Shown here piece by piece: positions 51,394 through 62,500 of a stretch of DNA of 64,000 nt. Location: positions 392,001 to 456,000 of the forward strand of contig NC_059418.1 of the NCBI RefSeq assembly GCF_905220565.1, given 5' to 3'. The first letter of the stretch is position 1; the number at the start of each line of letters is the position of its first letter. The stretch comes from Melitaea cinxia. Its lineage: Eukaryota; Arthropoda; Insecta; Lepidoptera; Nymphalidae. The notes under the pieces were generated by a model that was given only the letters and a program-made list of their open reading frames with translations, ran no database searches and was not told the origin of the DNA. The translations under genes were made by a program, and so were the position numbers.

Positions 51394-51834
51394 AACCGAC
51401 TTCAAAAAAGAAGGAGGTTACTCAATTCGACCGTACATATAGATATTTTTTTATGTATGTTCCAGCATAACTTCGTCGTTTATAAACCGATTTTGATAAT
51501 TCTTTTTTGTTGGAAAGGAGATTTTCCTAGTTTGGTACCATAATAAGAAAACTAGGATCTGATGATGGAATCCCAAAGAAATCGAGGGAAACTCGAAAAT
51601 CCGCATAACTTTTTAATGAGTGTACCGATTTTGATGATTTTTAATTTAATCGAAAGCCGATATTTATCATGTAGTCATATTTAAATTTCATCGAGATCTG
51701 ATTACAACTTTTGGAGTAAACTTTGATAATGCGTATTTACTTGACTATTTTTTCGTCTACCTACGTTGTATTACTTGTCGATGTAATTGAAGTCGTTTTT
51801 TTTCGTTTGCAAGCAATCACAATTATTTTAACTA
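51394..51834 (+). repeat. AACCGACTTC modular repeat, module-1-deleted form
   Basis: After the 5' end it goes straight to 'cttcgtcgtttataaaccga', the middle segment and module 2, then an altered hairpin end (gtttgcaagcaatc). Confidence 0.7.
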
Positions 51835-52039
51835 CATTAAATTTACGACAAATAATAATTTACTTAGTAAATCCTGTCTGGTTCCTTTCCTGCTACACCT
51901 GAACCCCACCCCCCCTGTCCACACTGCGCATCCCCAGGAGCTCTGGCTACCTTACCCACCACAGGAATACAACACTGCTTGATAATTTGAGAGAAATTAT
52001 CTCATGTCAAGAACAGAGAGTGTCTATGATATTGTGTAA

Positions 52040-52248
52040 GTTTTAGGTACTTCCTCAGTCAAGCTGCTCCAGGATTTCCAAAGACATATAATGTCAATTT
52101 CAAATATTTTTCATAAGAGTAACTGCGGAGTTTCTTACCGATTCTTCTCTGCAGAATATGCATTTATTTTTAAAGTTTTGTTTTGTAAAATGATGGTTCG
52201 AAAGTGCTCTTGAGGCCTATTTGAATAAAGCTGTTTTTGATTTTGATT
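52040..52248 (+). repeat. LINE/SINE 3' tail
   Basis: It ends 'cctatttgaataaagctgtt' followed by the simple tail (ttgattttga)n, typical of insect CR1/L2-like 3' ends. Confidence 0.55.
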
Positions 52249-52249
52249 T

Positions 52250-52437
52250 TGAAGACGCTGCTGGCAGTCTTCGGCCTGTGTATTTCAAAGCCAGCAGCTG
52301 GACGGTTATCCCGCCACCGGTCGGCTTTATAAGTTCCAAAGAGGTGGTGGAACTGTGTTATCCCTTAGTCGTCTCTTACAACACCCATGGGAAGAGAGGG
52401 GGTGGCTTTATTATTTACTACCGTAGCCACACAGCTT
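52250..52437 (-). repeat. S2 SINE, 5' half in reverse
   Basis: 'gacgctgctggcagtcttcg' to 'accgtagccacacagc'. Confidence 0.75.
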
Positions 52438-52569
52438 ACCGATACCGGCAATATCAACACTTAATTAGGTGTATAAGCTGTATAATAAGCTGTTTAAGTA
52501 ATTGAAGTTTTTTTTACTATCCCACTGGAACTCTTTCATTGTCCGGGATCAAAAGTACCCTGTGTGTTG

Positions 52570-52815
52570 ACCAGGAATAGGAGGGAGGTTTCTCAATTCG
52601 ACTGCTTATATTTTTTTGATGTGTGATCGTAGATAACTTGTAAGTGGTATAATGAATGATAAGAAAACCAAGATCTGAGGCTGGCATCCAAGAGAAATCG
52701 AAGGAAACCTTCGAAAATCATAGTGGCGACAAGTGCGTTTGTTAATTTTGTTCGTCTACTTACGAGGTATTACTTGTTTACGTAAGTGAAGTCGGTTTTT
52801 TTCGTTTGCTAGCAA
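52570..52815 (+). repeat. AACCGACTTC modular repeat, highly degraded
   Basis: Only scraps remain: 'gagggaggtttctcaattcg' and the 'gtgaagtcggtttttttcgt' end. Confidence 0.5.
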
Positions 52816-54368
52816 ACAATTATTTACCTAATATCAAACATCGTGTACTGTACACTTAAAAATATCGATACGGTAGTCCTTCGAAATTTTATGCAACATC
52901 GTCATCGAAGAATAAGTCCAATCATTCTCTCCTTGTCCATGTTCTTCACTCAGGCGGGTTTTTTTTTTAATAATTATTTTTTACAAAACGGTCCAAATTA
53001 TATAAAGCTGAACTTAAAACTCTTTCTACATTTGCAAACAGAGATGTATCACCTCTATCAGCCAGGGTGCTCAGTGAACTACTATTTTGTAGAAATGGGC
53101 TGACATAATGCATAATAAGAAATAGGTAAGAAGCTAAAAAAGCAGGAATATTAGTGTTGGAATCCTGTGAGTGAGGAGATCTGCTCCTGGGTAGACTCGG
53201 GAGAATTTAAGTGCTTTACATCACTGGAGCGTAAAAGAAAGAAGTGCAGTGAAAAAAACTATAAATAGGTATTTATAAAGTTTATTGTTACAAAGTATTA
53301 TTTTTTTTTCATATTTATATACTGAAACGTTATCTTTACTTACTAAAAAAAGTAAAGTTTTTATGTATATGATAAAAGTGTTATGATACAAGCGCGAGGC
53401 TCTAAATTAAACCACATACATTACATACCATTTATAAGATATATACGAAACAGTCAAATGAAAACAGAAATTATAATTAAATAAAATTGGCAAGGAATGC
53501 TCGCACATAGACTGGGTATAATGAAAAATACAGACACACAGAAAACTCTTTTCTCAAGTCGATTATAGAATAAAAATGGCAAAGTAGAGATTTTAGTTGA
53601 CTAGCTTACAAAGTTAATTACAGGCTAGCCTAGCTAACATTTTAAAATATTAAAGATCATTATTAAATTACAGGCATACAAAATACATTCAAAATGTAAA
53701 AACTCATCTCAAAAAATATATCAATAAGAGATTCCTAAAATATTTCTTTTACTGATAATTTATATTTTAATTAGTCTAGACTACATCGAAATGACAATTT
53801 GTGATTTGGTAGCAGTTTTTTAGCAATTTGCGCGCAATCGTCTGTTTCAATACAATTGCTTGTCTGATTGAACTGGTCTAAAAGTAACAGTAGATGGGAA
53901 GTGGTTACTGACATTTGTTGCGCTTGCAACAGTGACAACGATATCTAGAACACAAAACTTTTCATATAAATCATTACAGCTTGAGCCTAATTCACCGGTT
54001 GTCGATAAGGTTTATCCTGCACATAAGGTACGGATAGACTTTAATAGCAGGAGGTGGAATAGGCCATGAGCACCTGTTCCGCCTCAATTAATAACAATTT
54101 TTATATTCACAGGTGGTGACTAGACAGCCCATCAATTAAGAGGAATTCATGGCGAAAACAATATATCATATGCTTTTATCCGTTGGGTACTGTCCTACAT
54201 CAGATAGCTTTAACGGCAACCGGTGGAACGAACTTCAATGTCCTAATACCACTATTAAATCTGCTACAGATTACTGACCTCTCAGACATTTAAAACGATT
54301 CTTACCGACTCTTAAACACAATAACGTGTTTGAAATAACAATTTAAAAAAGTTAAAGAAAATGCTGAG
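52816..54368. other. Intergenic DNA with little repeat content
   Basis: The least repetitive stretch of the right half. Apart from the weak exon candidate at 53808-53965, no gene, RNA or mobile element is recognised. Confidence 0.4.
53808..53965 (-). CDS. Possible terminal exon fragment, unrecognised
   Basis: On the minus strand a pyrimidine-rich stretch ends in an AG near 53965. It is followed by an open frame of about 55 residues containing DQFNQTSNCIETDDCAQ and LSFRCSLD before a TAA; a second frame gives a short Cys-rich tail (CHCCKRNKC) and a stop. An AATAAA signal on the same strand lies near 53290. No family is recognised. The stretch lacks obvious repeat signatures, unlike its neighbours, which is the only reason to list it. 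It may be nothing. Confidence 0.15.
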
Positions 54369-57052
54369 GTTTATTTATTTATTTATTTATTTATTTTACA
54401 CCAACAAGATAGACACTGACAATAGACACATATAATCATAAACAAAGTATCTTAAAAGGTAAGCGTTATCTTAATTATAGGTGTTACACGCATTCTATTA
54501 ATTTAAGCACGTATACATAAAGATTGTTATAACAAACGATATTAATTAAAATACATTAAAAACAATTCTAACATAGTAAAATAAAGTCCCGATCAATTGA
54601 CCATACAGTTGAAATGAAAAACAATTTAATATTATTTGATTGTAAAATTAAATTAACATTAATGAATAAATCGCAGTTATTATAAAACTAAATAGTACAA
54701 TCTAAAATTGATAATTGAAAATCTATTCACATAAATTAAAAAAAATGATATACAATAATTAGATAATAAAAAAAAGCATTAAGGAATCATGTCATGCAAT
54801 TAGAAAAAAAATCATCAGCTATTATATATTTAAATATTGATAAGTTACTCGAAAAAATGTCAATAGAAACATTAGGATCGGGTTATTTTACCTTTTTTTC
54901 AATGTTTTTTCTGCAATTCGATTTGTAAAGCGAATTATAACTCATCATCAGCCTGTTAATTGGTGAATGGCGTCCCTGACGAGTCCGGGTGAATTTTTCA
55001 ACAAATGGAGTAAATGAAGATGGTCTTGCTGCTCTTGAAGGGGCATGAAAGTTTAATTTATTTAATAAGTAAGAACTGTCAATGACACCATTCACCAACT
55101 TGTGCAGAAACACAAGATCGTGGAGACGTCTTCGATTCACAAGTGGTGGAAGTTTAAAATACTTTAGTTTTTCCTCGTAACTATTGAGCGACCTAGGTAT
55201 ATCATGATAAAAGGAGAGGTGCTGTAGGAATCTTTTCTGTACCTTTTCAATTCTTTTACAGTAGATATCGTAATAAGGATTCCACACGACACTACCATAC
55301 TCCAAGTTGCTACGAACTAGGGCTGAGTAAATAGTAATTTTTGTCTGGGCGTTTTTGAAATCTTTACAATTGCGGATTATAAAGCCAAGGGTCTTAAGGC
55401 TTTTGCTGACAATATTGTTAATATGGACATGGAAACGGAGTCGATCATCAAGCACTATCCCCAAATCACGCACGTGAGACACCTCTGATAAAATGCTACC
55501 CTGAATGAAGTAAGACCTTCTAAGCGTGGTTTTCTTTCTCGAGAAAGAAATAACCTGGCACTTATCCGTATTAAGGACCATGCCATTGCTCTGACACCAT
55601 AATACCAATCTGTCCAAGTCGCCCTGCAAGAGTAAAGCATCAGTATTGGAACAAACTGGTCTAAATACCTTAAGATCGTCAGCAAATAAATAACAATTCG
55701 AATTGGTGAAACAGCTACTGATATCGTTAATGAATATGTTAAATAATAAAGGCCCTAAATGGGAACCTTGAGGTACACCTGTACGAGCGGCAAATCGAAA
55801 AGAAGCATAACCGTTAACGACAACAGTCGATGTTCTGTTTGTGAGGTATGATTGAAACCAAGCCAACAGTGGTCCCTCTATGCCGATGTTTTTTAGTTTG
55901 TTCGTTAAAACGACATGATCAACCTTGTCGAAGGCCTTACTGAGATCAGTGTATATTGCATCCACGGATTTACCATCATCAAGAGCCTCAGTAATGTCCT
56001 CAACAAAGGAAACAAGATACGTGGTTGTCGAACGAGCCCTCACAAATCCGTGTTGCTCCTCTGCTACATGATGCTTGAAATGCCATGTGATAATAGGGCA
56101 GATGAGTAATTCAAAGGCCTTAGCGAAAACTGAAATGATAGAGATGGGTCTGTAATTTTTGACCTCCTCTCTATCCCCGCTCTTAAACAATGGCAAAACC
56201 AATGCCTCCCTCCACAAAGTTGGATATGTGCAGGTATGAAGCGAAGTGTTAATAATTAATGTTAGCGGTAAAGCCAAAGAACTAGCGCAATTAGAGACAA
56301 AAACAGATGGAATACCATCTGCACCAGCTGCCTTAGAAGGGTCAAGTCTTTTTAACACTTTATAAACTTCGTCCACAGAAAAAGATAGTAAAATGGGAAA
56401 ATTATTACTGCACACTGGGACCATATTTGATGATGAAAATTTTGTTTTCGTATCATTACCGTAAACCAAAGAAAAGTGCCTCGCGAACAAATTACAAAAA
56501 TCCGTTCCGTTGACCGCGACTTTATTACCCAGTTTCATTTTTGAAGGGTAAGAACTCTTACCCCTCTTATGTTTTAAAAATGACCAGATTAGTTTTGGAT
56601 TAGATTTTAAGGATGCTTCAAGTCCATCCAAGTATTTTGCGTAAGCAGATGACAACAGCTTATCGCATCTTCTTTTTAAAAGGTCGAAAGTTAGTTTATC
56701 GCGAGGATTATTATACTTGCGTAACCTCAATCTGTATTTATACTTTTCTTTGATGCAGTTAATAACACATGGAGTGAACCAGACCGGGTAGCGACTACTG
56801 CGAGGTTTAGACTTAGGCACATATTTTTTAATTGAAATTCGAATCTGCTCGTAGAATTTGTCAACCATTTCATCAACAGAAGGGCAAATGCTTAAGATCT
56901 CCTTCCAGTTGACCTCATTGAGAGCAATTTTTATATTTTCGTAGTCAGCCTTATGAAAACAAAATTTTGTTACATTACAGTTAAATGGCAAGGTCGAAGA
57001 TTTATTAAAATTCAATGAAAAAATTAATGGGGGGTGAAGGGGGTTGACTTTT
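54369..57052 (-). mobile_element. 5'-truncated LINE (CR1/jockey group) just downstream of Toll gene 2
   Basis: It ends at a (TAAA)n tail (plus-strand tttatttatttatttattta at 54369-54390). It starts around 57050, within about 85 bp of the TGA of Toll gene 2 and on the same strand. It carries an intact RT frame but no endonuclease, so truncation occurred at insertion. It may supply the 3' untranslated region and polyadenylation of the receptor mRNA. Confidence 0.8.
54883..57015 (-). CDS. LINE reverse transcriptase, uninterrupted 710-residue frame
   Basis: No stop over 710 codons; the frame also extends upstream about 12 codons (PLHPPLIFSLNF) to the truncation point, so there is no native start. 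Motifs in order: LDPSKAAGADGIP (225-237), NYRPISIISVFAK (287-299), TDLSKAFDKVDH (356-367), GVPQGSHLGPLLF (413-425), the catalytic FADD (444-447), the LGIVLDD region and a C-terminal NRRRLHDLVFLHKLVNG segment. By family knowledge this protein primes reverse transcription at a nicked target; without its endonuclease domain this copy cannot do so alone. The intact frame implies recent insertion. Confidence 0.88.
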   Translation of the reverse strand: MNFNKSSTLPFNCNVTKFCFHKADYENIKIALNEVNWKEILSICPSVDEMVDKFYEQIRISIKKYVPKSKPRSSRYPVWFTPCVINCIKEKYKYRLRLRKYNNPRDKLTFDLLKRRCDKLLSSAYAKYLDGLEASLKSNPKLIWSFLKHKRGKSSYPSKMKLGNKVAVNGTDFCNLFARHFSLVYGNDTKTKFSSSNMVPVCSNNFPILLSFSVDEVYKVLKRLDPSKAAGADGIPSVFVSNCASSLALPLTLIINTSLHTCTYPTLWREALVLPLFKSGDREEVKNYRPISIISVFAKAFELLICPIITWHFKHHVAEEQHGFVRARSTTTYLVSFVEDITEALDDGKSVDAIYTDLSKAFDKVDHVVLTNKLKNIGIEGPLLAWFQSYLTNRTSTVVVNGYASFRFAARTGVPQGSHLGPLLFNIFINDISSCFTNSNCYLFADDLKVFRPVCSNTDALLLQGDLDRLVLWCQSNGMVLNTDKCQVISFSRKKTTLRRSYFIQGSILSEVSHVRDLGIVLDDRLRFHVHINNIVSKSLKTLGFIIRNCKDFKNAQTKITIYSALVRSNLEYGSVVWNPYYDIYCKRIEKVQKRFLQHLSFYHDIPRSLNSYEEKLKYFKLPPLVNRRRLHDLVFLHKLVNGVIDSSYLLNKLNFHAPSRAARPSSFTPFVEKFTRTRQGRHSPINRLMMSYNSLYKSNCRKNIEKKVK

Positions 57053-57132
57053 TATGGTAAGGCAGATGGCGCTGATAACATCCTGTTCCCCAGCTGCCTA
57101 ATATCAAGCGTCACAATCCAGAACGGTGGTAG

Positions 57133-58476
57133 TCAGCTTGTTTGGTTTAGAGTTTTCCTCCTACGACGTAACACAGCATCTCTCAGACGCTCCCATACTA
57201 GCGGGTCATCGGCTTTTACATACGTTTTCATGGAGATATAGGCCCTTAGTTCTGGATCGAGCGATTTGTTGGCCGACAGGTCCTCCAACATGAGAATAAT
57301 CACTCGATCTTTAGCATGAGCGGTCCGGAACTCCATACGTCCCCACATCGATTCGACGAAGTTTCTCGATAGCACGATGATTGTGTAACGCGATTGATCG
57401 ACCGACCGAGAGATTTGAGCCGGTATATAGTCACCAATCACCCAATCTCTATAGTGTACGCAGATCTTCAGAGGTGGTTTCCCTTTCTCCAACTTCGGTA
57501 GCAGCTTCTCCCTCACAAAGTCCTCGTCTTGATAAGTGAAGGACACAAATGCATCGTAAACCTCCCCGCCGACGAGGTCTCCGCGCCAAAGACCCAATTC
57601 CCTCAACATTATCCTCAATTCCGTTGTATATTTGACGGCTATTATGGTACATATGATGAAAAGAATAGCAATTATGCCGAGTGATAAGCCTATGATGATG
57701 GCATTTCTTACAGTGCAGAGCTGTTCTACGACTATGTACGATACGTAAATGCCCTTAGAACAGGTCAGATTCTTGTAGTCTAGGATAAGATTCTGGAAGG
57801 CGTTAAGAGCTAACACGTTGTCCTTCCCCCAGCAAGTACAGTCAAAGGGGTTATTACTTAAGTACACCGAACAATTCCTTTGAAGCAACTCGAGAGGAGC
57901 TTTAGTCAGATAGTTGTTCGTCAGATTCAACGCTACAGAGTTGGCAATTGGTGGTTCGGTGAGATTCAAAGAAGAAAAATCAACAATCTTCACTTCCGCC
58001 GGAAGCAATGGCACATCGGTGACGTATCTCAGCTTCAAATACATAGAATTGATATGTGGGGGCAGTTTGGGGTACACATCGGGGAGGTAATCGCAGAACA
58101 TCTCCAATCTCTGTTGAATCGGATTGATTCGGATTGTACAATTACAATTTGAACCCTTCATGGGATGTTTGATTATACCTCCAGTTTTACAGTCTACGTC
58201 ACAAGTCAGTACTTCTGGTTGAAAATTCACCAACTTAACCCCTTTCAGCGCAGGCGGTTGAGCGCATTCAGCATTTTCAATGTCAATTTTGAACGTTTTT
58301 GTTCCTAATTTATAATTGTGGGTGAAATAGTAGAAGTCGCAGTCGCATCTGTATGGGTTGTAATCTATAAGGAATGTTACTTTCCTTGATAATAGGTTTT
58401 GGATGGGCAGTTTGAATTGTTGTATGTTGTTGTATCGCAAATCGACCTTGACGTTATTTCCGTAAGAGACCTCGGG
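57133..58476 (-). CDS. Toll-type receptor gene 2, terminal exon: LRR caps, transmembrane helix, TIR domain
   Basis: The exon follows an acceptor ending TTTACAG (58477) and runs 447 codons to a TGA at 57135-57133. In order it holds: a first Cys-rich LRR C-terminal cap (NPYRCDCDFYY, residues about 41-95); a Cys pair starting an N-cap (NCNCTIR) with a short LRR stretch; a second C-terminal cap (NPFDCTCWG, about 209-240); a membrane helix rich in I/L/V (about 258-282); and a full TIR domain (about 304-432). The TIR shows box 1 YDAFVSFTYQDEDFV, box 2 HYRDWVIGDYIPAQI and box 3 DPLVW. Two Cys clusters flanking a short LRR block are the layout of Toll-1-like insect receptors. By family knowledge it is a plasma-membrane receptor signalling through MyD88-type adaptors. 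The frame is intact, with a short basic tail after the TIR. Confidence 0.92.
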   Translation of the reverse strand, partial: PEVSYGNNVKVDLRYNNIQQFKLPIQNLLSRKVTFLIDYNPYRCDCDFYYFTHNYKLGTKTFKIDIENAECAQPPALKGVKLVNFQPEVLTCDVDCKTGGIIKHPMKGSNCNCTIRINPIQQRLEMFCDYLPDVYPKLPPHINSMYLKLRYVTDVPLLPAEVKIVDFSSLNLTEPPIANSVALNLTNNYLTKAPLELLQRNCSVYLSNNPFDCTCWGKDNVLALNAFQNLILDYKNLTCSKGIYVSYIVVEQLCTVRNAIIIGLSLGIIAILFIICTIIAVKYTTELRIMLRELGLWRGDLVGGEVYDAFVSFTYQDEDFVREKLLPKLEKGKPPLKICVHYRDWVIGDYIPAQISRSVDQSRYTIIVLSRNFVESMWGRMEFRTAHAKDRVIILMLEDLSANKSLDPELRAYISMKTYVKADDPLVWERLRDAVLRRRRKTLNQTS

Positions 58477-58579
58477 CTGTAAATATAAAATATTGAGTCT
58501 TAAAATTTGATTTTCAGAGTTATTTCGCTATTCACTTAGAGCGTGTATAATTTTTTATTATTTAGAGTTAAGTCACTCT

Positions 58580-58890
58580 TGTGTTATGGTGCGAGTGTTC
58601 GCCCAAAACACCAATGGCTTGCGGGTTCGATTCCCTCTCTGGGTGGTTATTTGTATTTGTACAAATATTTCTTTCCGGTTTGGATGTACGTCCTTGTGGG
58701 TCTCCCCACCGTGCCTCGTAAAGCACGTTAAGCCGTCGATCCCGGTTGTTATGATAAATATCTGACAGCGATCGTTATTTATAGTAGGGAACATATCCGC
58801 CAACCCGCAGTGGAGCAGCGTGGTGGTTAAGCTCCAATCTTTTTCCTAAAAGGGAAGAGGCCTATGCCCAGCATTGGGATACTAGAGGAT
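58580..58890 (+). repeat. S1 SINE, full copy in the gene 2 intron
   Basis: Perfect B box GGTTCGATTCC (58624-58634), body 'gcacgttaagccgtcgatcc', tail 'gcctatgcccagcattggga'. The 3' part is shared with 84-215 of gene 1. Confidence 0.8.
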
Positions 58891-59277
58891 GAGTGCGAGT
58901 GCGAGAGTTAAGCCTCTATTGATGAGTCAAGTTCTGAGTTGGCTTTCTTTTAAGGAAGCAACATAAACATAAATATGATTGTAATCGGTAATTAGGTAAT
59001 TTGCGTCAACTCATAGAGCAGATTGTGGCGAACAGTAAAAGTATGCTAGCAGACATAATATGAAGAAAACGTACATACTGAAATCAAACGACATTGCTGA
59101 AGTTGCTCTTGAAGCCTATTTTTTTATTCTTTTACTTATAAAACTAAAAGTAATTATTGCAGCCTTTTAGGCCCTAAATGGACATGGCCATGGTTATGAC
59201 AATATGGATAAGCGCTCAAAATGCCGACTACGCGCATTAGCAATTAACGGAACATAAAATATATTTAACATACTTAC
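58891..59277. other. Gene 2 intron, shared with gene 1
   Basis: It aligns with 215-430 and 11985-12150 of the window. In gene 1 these two halves are separated by the Helitron/piggyBac expansion. Confidence 0.75.
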
Positions 59278-59487
59278 CGGAAGAGAAGTGGTGTAATTAT
59301 GGGACAAATCAAGTTCGAAGAAGTCTAGAGAAGTCCAGTCTTCACAACAAACGGAGATATTATTGTGACTGAGGTCCAAGATCCTCAGCTTCTTCAATTT
59401 CGTCAGAGAAAACAACCGGGATACGAAAAGAGGCTGAAAGTTCTTTTCAGATGAATTCGTCAAATTGATGTTTGATAGAAGTGAACC
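59278..59487 (-). CDS. Toll gene 2, penultimate exon: 210-bp LRR exon
   Basis: The acceptor is ATTTCAG and the donor GTAAGT (59277). Phase is 0 at both ends, 70 codons, joining directly to the terminal exon across an 801-bp intron. Core LRILDLSHNNISV. It is the paralog of 12151-12360: identical length, phase and splice motifs, with about 38 of 70 residues the same by eye and differences concentrated in the first half. Confidence 0.87.
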
Positions 59488-61187
59488 CTGAAATTAAGAT
59501 GATTGCTTGTTTTAATATTATAATATAATTTGATCGACGCCAAAACCGACGGGTGTTATAAGTTTAACTTGTCTGTGTGTGCATCTGTCTGTGGTATCGT
59601 AGCTCCCAAACGGATGAATTTCGTTAAGTTTATTTTTGTATCATAGACAAAATTTTATCCCGAGTGTTCTTAGGCATATTTCATGAAAATCTGTTCAGCC
59701 GTTTGAAGATCATCAGCTCGTTTCTAGTTGATGAGGGGATCTGACTAACTTTTTATCTCCGATCGATTCGAAATTTACTACCGTGCTACTTCAATTATAT
59801 TTATGGTATACAGTAATATAGCCATGACCTGATTTCAAGTCAGAGTTTAATATGTTAGATTTCAGAGTATATTGTTTGTTTTTAAAATTTTTAATTTTAC
59901 TTTTAATCATCTTTAATGACGCATATTTGTAGTCGATTTTTTTCTTGTTTAATAACTAACGTATAATTATTCTATATTCCTATTTCTATCTTACCAGTTA
60001 TCGACTTCAATTATCTCAACAATAACTTAAGTACCTAGTGTACAATCCGCTCTTCTACTTTAGAAAACACTCCGTTTTCGTTGAAACACTTCATACCTTA
60101 CAATGAAATAACCACACATTAGGAATGTGTTATTATGTATATATTTCCAAGTGCATGCATACATGATTTTTTTTGTTCGAAGTGTAGAGTGCTGTTGGCC
60201 TTAGCGGCATTTACAGCGTCACCGGTGAGAGGGGCCGGGTACTATAGACACTGGCCGCGAAGGAAGAAGGGGAGCCCTCTGGGAGGGCTCGGCATTTTAA
60301 CTTAATAATTAGAAAAATCCAAACGATAGCGCGGTTAAAAATACAAGTACCGCCATCTATTGGTGACCAATTAAATTAACATATTATACACCTAGACGAA
60401 AAAATAGTAGTCAAGTACCTAAATACGCATTATCAAAGATTACTCATAACAGTAGTTTTCATATCTCGATTTAATTTAAATGGGACCATATAACTGATAT
60501 AACATGCATCAGCTTTCGATCCAAATAAGAATCATCAAATCTGTAAGCCCAGTGTAAAGTTATGCGCTATAATACAACGTAAGTCGACGTAAAAATAATC
60601 AAGTAAGTACGCAATATTAGTTATAGCCCAAAAAGAACTTGCCAGATCTCGGTTAAATTTAAATTGAACCGCATGAACGGCACTAGCTTTGTATTTGAAA
60701 AAAAATCATTGAAATCGGTCCATCCAATAAAAAATTCTGAGGTGACATATGTATATGTCAATAATGCAGTCGAATTTAGAACCTCCTTCTTTTTTGAAAG
60801 TTGGTTAAAATTTTATGAGAAACTAATACATAGTAGGCTTCAGAAATGCTTGAACAACAATACGGATTTCGGCCACGATCTAAAGCACTATCTGCAACAG
60901 CCCCCCCCCCCCTATGATAAAAAAAATTAGGAGTAAAATCTACTGAACGAATGACCTTATTACGTTTTTGTTAGCGCCATCTATCGGAACCCAATAGGGT
61001 TCTAGGCATTATGACGTTGTCTAATTCGTTGTTCGATTCGTTGATTTGCCATTTGATATGGAATTATTTTTTTCTTAGACTAGTAAGCCTTTTTGTGCCT
61101 ATTTAGACAGTCGATCTGAAGTAGTAAACTCCAGTCGTGCGTCGGAGCTGACACGCACACCTTTTCTTGTCTACCTACGTTGTATTA
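59488..61187. other. Gene 2 intron between the 210- and 103-bp exons
   Basis: Partly alignable to 12361-13782 ('tgtctgtggtatcgtagctc' at 12590 and 59590). 60385-60811 is a degraded modular repeat, and a poly-C tract lies at 60900-60913. No exon seen. Confidence 0.5.
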
Positions 61188-61647
61188 CTACGTTGTATGC
61201 TTGCAAATGAAAAAAACTGACTTCAATTACGTCGACAAGTAATATAACGTAGGTAGACGAAAACGGCAAACAAGCGTGTGGCTCACCTTATGGTAAGAGA
61301 TTACCGTAGCTTATAGACGCCTGCAACACCAGAAGCATCGCAAGCGCGTTGCCAACCCAATCCCTAATCCTCAGGAGTTCTGATCACCTTACTCACCAAC
61401 AGGAACACAACACTGCTTGAAAACAGTATTATTTTGCTGTGATCTTCTGTAAGGTCGAGGTACTACCCCAGTCGGGCTGCTCCATATTTTGAGCAGGAAA
61501 TTTCTGCTGTGCCCTACCTCAGTTAAATTAGAATTCTCGATTAAAACAAGAATCATAAAAATCGATCCATCAAATGAAAAGTTCTAAGGTAACATACATT
61601 TAAAAAACAATCGAATTGAGAACATCCTCCATTTTTAAAAGTTGGGT
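61188..61647 (-). repeat. AACCGACTTC modular repeat shared with gene 1, split by retroposon D
   Basis: The ends at 61188-61261 and 61523-61647 match 13783-14059. The middle, 61265-61522, is a reverse copy of retroposon D found only in gene 2, so it inserted after the duplication. Confidence 0.7.
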
Positions 61648-61664
61648 AATAAATAAACACTTAC

Positions 61665-61767
61665 CTCTAGAGGCAGTCTAGGAGCAAAGATCTCTTCGTT
61701 GAGATGCTCTATTCGATTCTCAGTCAGTGACAACTCCACCAGATTATTTAGTCCTGCGAAAGTTGAT
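61665..61767 (-). CDS. Toll gene 2, LRR exon of 103 bp
   Basis: The acceptor is TTTTCAG (before 61767) and the donor GTAAGT (61664). It enters in phase 2 and leaves in phase 0. The core LVELSLTENRIEHLNEEIF is a single LRR paralogous to gene 1 exon 7. The remaining 5' exons of gene 2 must lie beyond the right edge, upstream of the Gypsy-type insertion that starts at 62036. Confidence 0.85.
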
Positions 61768-62035
61768 CTGAAAACCATATATATATGAAAAATGTTTGTT
61801 AATATTATAAAGGTGAAGCATTTGAATGCGCATATTCGCTAATCTCAGGTACAGGAAACTACTGGTTCGAATTGATAAATTATTTTATTAATTTAAAATT
61901 GTTGGATTGACCAATTTATCGGGGAAGCCTAATACAGGCCTTACAACATGAAGCTACGACCAACAACAGCGTAGTATCAATGAAAAAAATGGCAAAAAGC
62001 GGAAAAATAATACTGTTTTTGGTAACTTAACATAT

Positions 62036-62474
62036 TGTTACGAACACACAAAGAACCTAGCGCCATCTAGCGGCAACCATTGAAACCACACAAAGACAGC
62101 GATAGCATGAAACTCTACTCGATACTAGATAGCGTTAGAGGAACTATTGTGGAACTATATAGAAGTATAGTCTCGAAAACCGGGTACATGCGCGAACTTT
62201 CCAGAATGGGCCTCGAGTCGGCTGATATAAATAGCCGCAGGTAGGCGAGCGAGTTCAGTTCAGTTTGAGCGATCTTCGAGGCGACTTCAAGAGTGAAAAT
62301 TAGTGATCAAGAGTGGTACCAGCGTAAACTTCGACATTGGCTACGACTTAGGACATCGTTAGTGCTTAGTGTTTGAACCTAGTGTTTTGTGTTGGACCTA
62401 GTGCTAGTGAATAAAGTCTTGAAAAGAGTCAGCAGGTTTTTCTCTCCAAATCCTTCGAACCTTAGCACGTAACA
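62036..62474 (+). repeat. Gypsy-type 5' LTR
   Basis: TGTTACG...CGTAACA, 439 bp. It includes a TATA-like 'gatataaatagccgcagg' at about 62223 and a 'gtgaataaagtcttg' polyadenylation-type signal near 62407. Confidence 0.85.
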
Positions 62475-62476
62475 AC

Positions 62477-62493
62477 TGGTGTTGGAAGTGAGA
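62477..62493 (+). promoter_or_regulatory. Gypsy-type primer-binding site
   Basis: TGGTGTTGGAAGTGAGA resembles the complement of a leucine tRNA 3' end (14 of 17 by memory of that sequence). It starts 2 bp after the LTR, as expected. Confidence 0.5.
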
Positions 62494-62500
62494 TTTGGAG

